NCBI RefSeq assembly: GCF_014805625.2
Contig: NW_023998422.1
Location: forward strand, 1,061,718-1,125,717
Length of the DNA stretch: 64,000 nt
Direction: 5' to 3'
Source of the DNA: Glossina fuscipes
Lineage: Eukaryota; Arthropoda; Insecta; Diptera; Glossinidae
Shown here: one piece after another, positions 59,955-64,000 of the stretch
Layout: every line of letters starts with the position of its first letter
How positions within the stretch are numbered: the stretch's first letter is position 1
Notes under the pieces: model-generated
What the model was told of the DNA's origin: nothing
The model's database searches: none
What the model saw: only the letters and a program-made list of their open reading frames with translations
Program-made: the position numbers and the translations under genes

Positions 59955-60566
59955 GGTGTTTGCAAAAATTCCGATCACTTTTTCACTTCAAAAATTTTTT
60001 TCCTTGTGGAAAATTGATGCAATACAACATTAGTCCAATTGGTTTCCATCATTTTTTACAACGTTTTACAACATGGCGTTGTCATGTCGAAAGAACTTTT
60101 GAACTATTGGTTCCACCCACCGACCTATTTCCGCACTTCTTCAACTTTGCGGACCCGCGTGCCAGCCAAGCCATGCTGCGCCGATGTGAGCAAATGGTAG
60201 TCAGAAGGAACCATATCTGGTGAGTACGCTAGGTGTACGCTAGAACTTCCCATTCGGGCTGCAGCGGTGTATCCTGGGCAAGTCTAGCAACAAGTGGCCA
60301 AAAAATGGCCTTGTTGCCATTTTTAAACTTATATAATCCAAAACTGGCATTTGGGATATGATAGACCAGTATTACCATAAGTCTCGGAGCGGGTTTGGTG
60401 GGCTTCGGCAGCAGATTTCTTCAAATAAACAATAAAAGTAAAGCATTTTTATTTTATGTAGATGAAGGCCAAAACCATCGAATTTAACCGTTAAGTACAC
60501 TAGTATTTCCCATTTCTTCATTGTTTCCACCTGTAGAAGTCGCTGATCAAAATTTTTGCAAGCATC
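59955..60566 (-). mobile_element. Internally deleted mariner-like element, family D, copy 2
   Basis: The ends are GTGTTTGCAAAAATTCCGAT on the left and, by reverse complement, TGCTTGCAAAAATTTTGATC on the right. On the minus strand KSAAEAHQTRSETYGNTGLS then YPKCQFWI is followed, after the same deletion junction as in copy 1, by DTPLQPEWEVLAYT and a decayed third-Asp block. Shared breakpoints mark both as members of one deletion-derived family. Confidence 0.75.
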
Positions 60567-61077
60567 TAATATCCTCGAACTTGAGAAGTTTGATAGAGAT
60601 AACGACTAACCCTATTTTCAAAGCGTTCGATAAAATATTACGAAATGCAATGACGAGAATAAGACATGCAAGAAGTGTGATCGTTAATAAAAATGACTTG
60701 ATAGTCTTATCGAATCATTAATCATATCTTCCTAATGCCTATTCATTTTGTTCGGCAAAGAGTTGGTATAATCCAGCAAAATATTAATTGGAAGAGATCG
60801 TGAATATTATGTTAGTGCTAAAAAGCATTTATCCAAATGTTCTCGTTAGCTCCATTATGACCTAAGATATTTAAGCAACACCTTTCGCATGTGCTCCCAA
60901 GGTCGCTTAAGAAAATAATACAAAAAAAAAAAAAGAAAAGAATTTTCAATCACGAATAGGGCAATGAATTATCAAAGGTATAATGTGAAGCTTTCGCCAC
61001 TAAGTTACTTCTATTCTTGTTCTTTTATACCCAGTAATGGTAATTTTCTAATTTTTTTAAATTTTTTTGTTTTTCAG
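60567..61077. other. Sequence upstream of the EcR-A coding exon
   Basis: AT-rich, ending in a T-rich polypyrimidine tract and TTTTTCAG at 61070-61077, a strong splice acceptor. It is therefore most likely intron. Confidence 0.55.
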
Positions 61078-61238
61078 ATGCTTCTACCACGATGATGATT
61101 AATTTATTAAGTGAAGATGCGAACGTAAAATGTATTAATATGTAGGAGGAGGAGGACAACCTCGTCTTTCACTGTTGTCATACAGTGTCAATATCAATAG
61201 AAGTTGCAACATTTATCTATCAAAATATATAATTGATT
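61078..61238 (+). other. EcR: EcR-A 5' untranslated segment with short upstream ORFs
   Basis: From the acceptor at 61077 to the start codon at 61239. It opens with a tiny upstream ORF (ATGCTTCTACCACGATGA, encoding MLLPR) that could lower translation of EcR-A. The regulatory effect is inference. Confidence 0.5.
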
Positions 61239-62292
61239 ATGTACCGCTTAAATGTGCAACAGACAAAGCAAAGTCATTTACAACATAAAACGCAGCAATC
61301 GGAACAATCCCAACATTTACTGGCAGAACAATATCCTACCACAACTTCCACCGTTATACCCAGTCATATATTCTTACAGCAGCAATTGAATGGCAGCAGC
61401 GTCAATACAGACACCGGCAATACCGAAGTCGAGAATGTATTTTTGGTCGGTCCACAGGCCACAAGCGATAGTGCGGAATGCAGTGGTAATTTGCCCTCCA
61501 ATCAGACACGTTGTCAATCCACCCTTATTCATATACAACAACAACAGCAGCAGCAGGCACAGCAACTAATCGATAATAGTTCTTCCGATGTTGTTGTCGG
61601 GACAACAGCGATAAGCACCTGCCGGACCGATACAGTATTGGCATCGAAGAAATTGCAGTTTATCGCTACCGCACCAATCAAATCGGAACCGTCAAGTGAT
61701 GTTATAACCTTGACATCGGTAGTTAATAACCGGAACAATGTTTCTTGCAATATGTCGAGCACGAATGCCATCAATAACCCTGCAAACAGTAGCAATAATA
61801 ACGAAGAGGACGTTGGCGGAGTTGGCATTAATATTACGGAGACTAACTCACCCAATACAATATCCATGGCTTTAACCAGCACGAATAGTAATTCAAAATC
61901 GCAAACAAATCCAGTTAACATAATAGGAACTTTAAGTAAAAGTTCGTCAGCTTCACAGTTAACTGTTGTAAATAGTGGAGTCGGTAATAACGGTGGAAAT
62001 GCAGCAGGCTTGACATTTGTGCCCACGAAACGTAATCGTTTGGAGGTGTAAGTAGTGTAAATCGAAATAATTACGAAATTTTCTTGCTTATCTTATTTTT
62101 TTTCAACATTGCTTTGCAGAAACGAAGAATGGATATCTACATCTAGTCCCGGTAGTGTACCCTGCACCGGACCCCCCTTAAGTCCATCGCCGGGATCACA
62201 AAATCAAATGTACGGAGCAAATATGTCAAATGGTTATTCGTCACCAATGTCTGCCGGCAGTTATGATCCGTTCAGTCCGAACGGCAAAACCG
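61239..62292 (+). CDS. EcR: Ecdysone receptor, A-isoform-specific 5' exons (partial)
   Basis: EcR is the nuclear receptor that, with USP, binds 20-hydroxyecdysone. These two exons encode the isoform-A N-terminal activation region: 61239-62047 and 62120-62292, joined in frame across a 72-bp intron (donor GGT|GTAAGT, acceptor TTTGCAG). They yield 327 codons and a split Gly at GKTG, where the common exon should join; DNA- and ligand-binding domains lie beyond the right edge. Matches to remembered Drosophila EcR-A: IPSHIFLQQQL (residues 40-50), a SUMO-type IKSEP (147-151), FVPTKRNRLEV (260-270), then EEWISTSSPGSVP and PPLSPSPGSQN, and SNGYSSPMSAGSYDPFSPNG. A Gln run covers residues 100-106. I chose the ATG at 61239 (MYRLNVQQTKQ); the in-frame TTG at 61233 is unlikely. 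The region is longer than the roughly 200 residues I recall for Drosophila, through added Asn, Ser and Gln-rich sequence. Confidence 0.92.
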
Positions 62293-62980
62293 GTAAGTAA
62301 CATTAAATTAATTAATTAAGAAAACATCAAGGATCTGCGGACCGAAATTTTACCTTTCTGTCGTGCTCTAGAGGCGGGAGTAATCTTTTAAACCGGTCAC
62401 TTTGCACAGAATTTGTTTGGAAAGCATTGTGCCAAATGCTTTCTTTGAAGGTTGTAATCTCCCATTTATCATGAGCTGCATAATATTTTTCAGCTTAGAC
62501 TTGGTCCGAGAAGACATAGCACACATAAATATTAGCGATGCCATATAGCAAATATACTTTGGCATCAATACGTCTAAAGTCTCCCTCTCTGAGATTAAAT
62601 GGATTTTAAATGATTGATATAAAATTCCAAAGCTTAGCAGTTGAAAATAAGTATAACCTATAAACCCACTTATAAAAGGAATTAATAAACGACAATAAAA
62701 GAGAGGTCGGTTGCTGTGTTTGCCTTAGTTGATATTTGTAGTTGAGATTCTTTTACGTGGGTTCGCTTGAAGAAGGCAAAAAAGTAAACACATTTTCACA
62801 TATTTTTCTAAATTCCCATAAAGTTCGTGCAATTCTTTAATGACTAAAAATGGCCAATCGTATAAATGGGGATTAAACGCTTGTTGTCTATTACCACCTA
62901 CCAACCACTACATTAATGTCGTCTTTGCTTTCGCAAGAATTGGAGAAGATGCAAAAGTAAAGGTAACGAGTTCGTATATA
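62293..62980. other. EcR intron, no feature seen
   Basis: Intronic sequence following the GTAAGT donor at 62293. No exon, RNA gene or transposon was recognised. Confidence 0.5.
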
Positions 62981-63160
62981 TTAAGTCTAGTTATAAGTAA
63001 CTTCCGATGCAAGTAGGTAGAATCCATTGTTCGTACTTGCCCAATATAAGCCATCGAAAAAAAGGAGTTTTTGGTCTCACTATATAGATGAGGATGAGGA
63101 GGAGGAGGGTAAGTTTGTTGGAATTTTGGAAAGCACAGCGGAATACATTATTATTATTAT
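62981..63160 (+). mobile_element. mariner-like family C, terminal fragment
   Basis: It begins TTAAGTCTAGTTATAAGTAA then CTTCCGATGCAAGTAGGTAG, matching the start of the copy at 63172 and, in reverse, the end of the element at 46939-47470. Only the terminus and part of the 5' leader remain. A GAGGAGGAGG run interrupts it. Confidence 0.6.
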
Positions 63161-63171
63161 TGCAGAATATA

Positions 63172-63464
63172 TTAGGCCGAGTTATAAGTAACTTCCGATG
63201 CAGTTAGGTAGAATTTATTCTTCGTATGTATCCACCGAAACAAATGAGTTTTTATTTGCGCTATATAGTTGAGGTTTCCGTTAGCCTTCTGTCAACTGTG
63301 TTATGTGGTGCATATTATTTTCAACTGTTGTTCTTAACCTCTGAAACAGAGAGTCAAAAAGTGCATATTCCGCATGTAATGTTTTGGGAATTTAAACAAG
63401 GCAATAGCGCTAAGCTGACAGCTGAAAAAATATGCAAAGTGCACGATGGCGGAAATAATGCCCC
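63172..63464 (+). mobile_element. mariner-like family C, 5' part with HTH remnant
   Basis: Terminus TTAGGCCGAGTTATAAGTAA followed by CTTCCGATGCAGTTAGGTAG. From about 63353 the plus strand encodes KVHIPHVMFWEFKQGNSAKL then TAEKICKVHDG, a mariner HTH start orthologous to the remnant at 47230-47300. It is cut off by repeat F at about 63465. Confidence 0.65.
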
Positions 63465-63760
63465 AGCCTTCTTAAATACCGCTGCCCATCATGCGGTTAG
63501 ATGACCTCCGTATAAGAGAAGCAAAAGGGAGAAGAAAAATATTCCCCTTTCATTAGAAAGGAAATGCACTTTTTAGGCTTTCATGAGAAAAACATGTCGC
63601 CGGATTATAGATAGCAAGCCTTAAATCCTTCTTTGCCCTTCTTTGACTGTGCTGCTCTCAACAGCGGGAGCCTTAAAAGCAACAGTCAATGTTTACAGGG
63701 AGCACCACGAAAAGGTGAGGGTTTCGGCACATCTATGTTCACCCATTGGGCATCCCATCC
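63465..63760 (+). repeat. Dispersed repeat F, copy 2, in EcR intron
   Basis: Same blocks as 2160-2390 in the same order, plus an extra segment near 63520-63590. It directly abuts the mariner-like fragment at 63464, so one has inserted into or truncated the other. Confidence 0.55.
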
Positions 63761-64000
63761 TCCCGCTCCCCACCAATCAATATACATGTATACATGTTTT
63801 GAAACTGTCCGCGAATTAAAGGACAGGGCAGCGACTTTATGAAAACAAAAAAAAACTTGTTTTTATGGTAGCCGCTTGAAGGTATCTATCAACATACCTG
63901 AATTCTTAACCGATTGACTTCAATTGTAGCCTCGTAATAACTCTAGAGGAAATCTAGAATTCTTTGGTTTTAGTAAAAGTCTTTTAATTTCGCAAAAAAA
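63761..64000. other. EcR intron to window edge, no feature seen
   Basis: AT-rich intronic DNA. The next EcR exon (common region with the zinc fingers) is not reached within the window. Confidence 0.45.

Noticed and set aside
61233..61238. Alternative in-frame start upstream of the EcR-A ATG
   Set aside because: The codon at 61233 is TTG; the first in-frame ATG is at 61239.
61374..62026. Minus-strand frames with Leu or Cys runs opposite EcR-A
   Set aside because: They arise from the CAG/CAA repeats and Ser/Asn codons of EcR-A read backwards.

Overview
The window looks like nuclear DNA of a higher dipteran fly (Brachycera). It is AT-rich, its genes have short introns with consensus splice sites, it carries many DINE-1/Helentron-like and mariner-like elements, and two of its genes closely resemble Drosophila proteins as I remember them: the ecdysone receptor A isoform and a Patched-related protein. 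I cannot tell from sequence alone whether it is a tephritid, tsetse, calyptrate or other fly. No bacterial, CRISPR or organellar feature is present. Exon borders were set by hand from reading frame and splice consensus.

Layout. (1) 0.9-1.4 kb, minus strand: the first three coding exons of an SLC25A34/35-type mitochondrial carrier whose remaining exons lie beyond the left edge. (2) 1.4-32.9 kb: a gene-poor interval holding SINE-like fragments, DINE-1-like copies, a nearly intact mariner (4736-6002), a pogo-like deletion derivative, a Tc1/mariner fragment, a decayed Ty3/gypsy-like retroelement, LINE 3' debris, a second mariner fragment and a 1-kb dispersed repeat. Long AT-rich stretches in between show only simple repeats. 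(3) 32,920-41,727, plus strand: the complete coding region of a Patched-related (Ptr-type) membrane protein in nine exons, with one GC-AG intron and a decayed antisense LINE in intron 2. (4) 42.6-44.1 kb: a decayed, apparently intronless gene remnant that I do not recognise. (5) 44.2-61 kb: more repeats, two pairs of non-autonomous transposons, a tandem array, and a possible promoter plus non-coding leader exon near 48-49 kb. (6) 61,078-62,292, plus strand: the EcR-A-specific 5' exons; the DNA-binding and ligand-binding exons lie beyond the right edge.

The three recognised genes have no evident functional link. EcR-A would supply the isoform-specific activation domain of the ecdysteroid receptor, the Patched-related protein is an RND-type membrane protein, and the carrier is a mitochondrial inner-membrane transporter. 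I found no novel gene system. The most notable points are matched internally deleted transposon pairs, core-duplicated DINE-1-like repeats, the GC-AG intron, the decayed gene downstream of Ptr, and the long EcR-A amino terminus.
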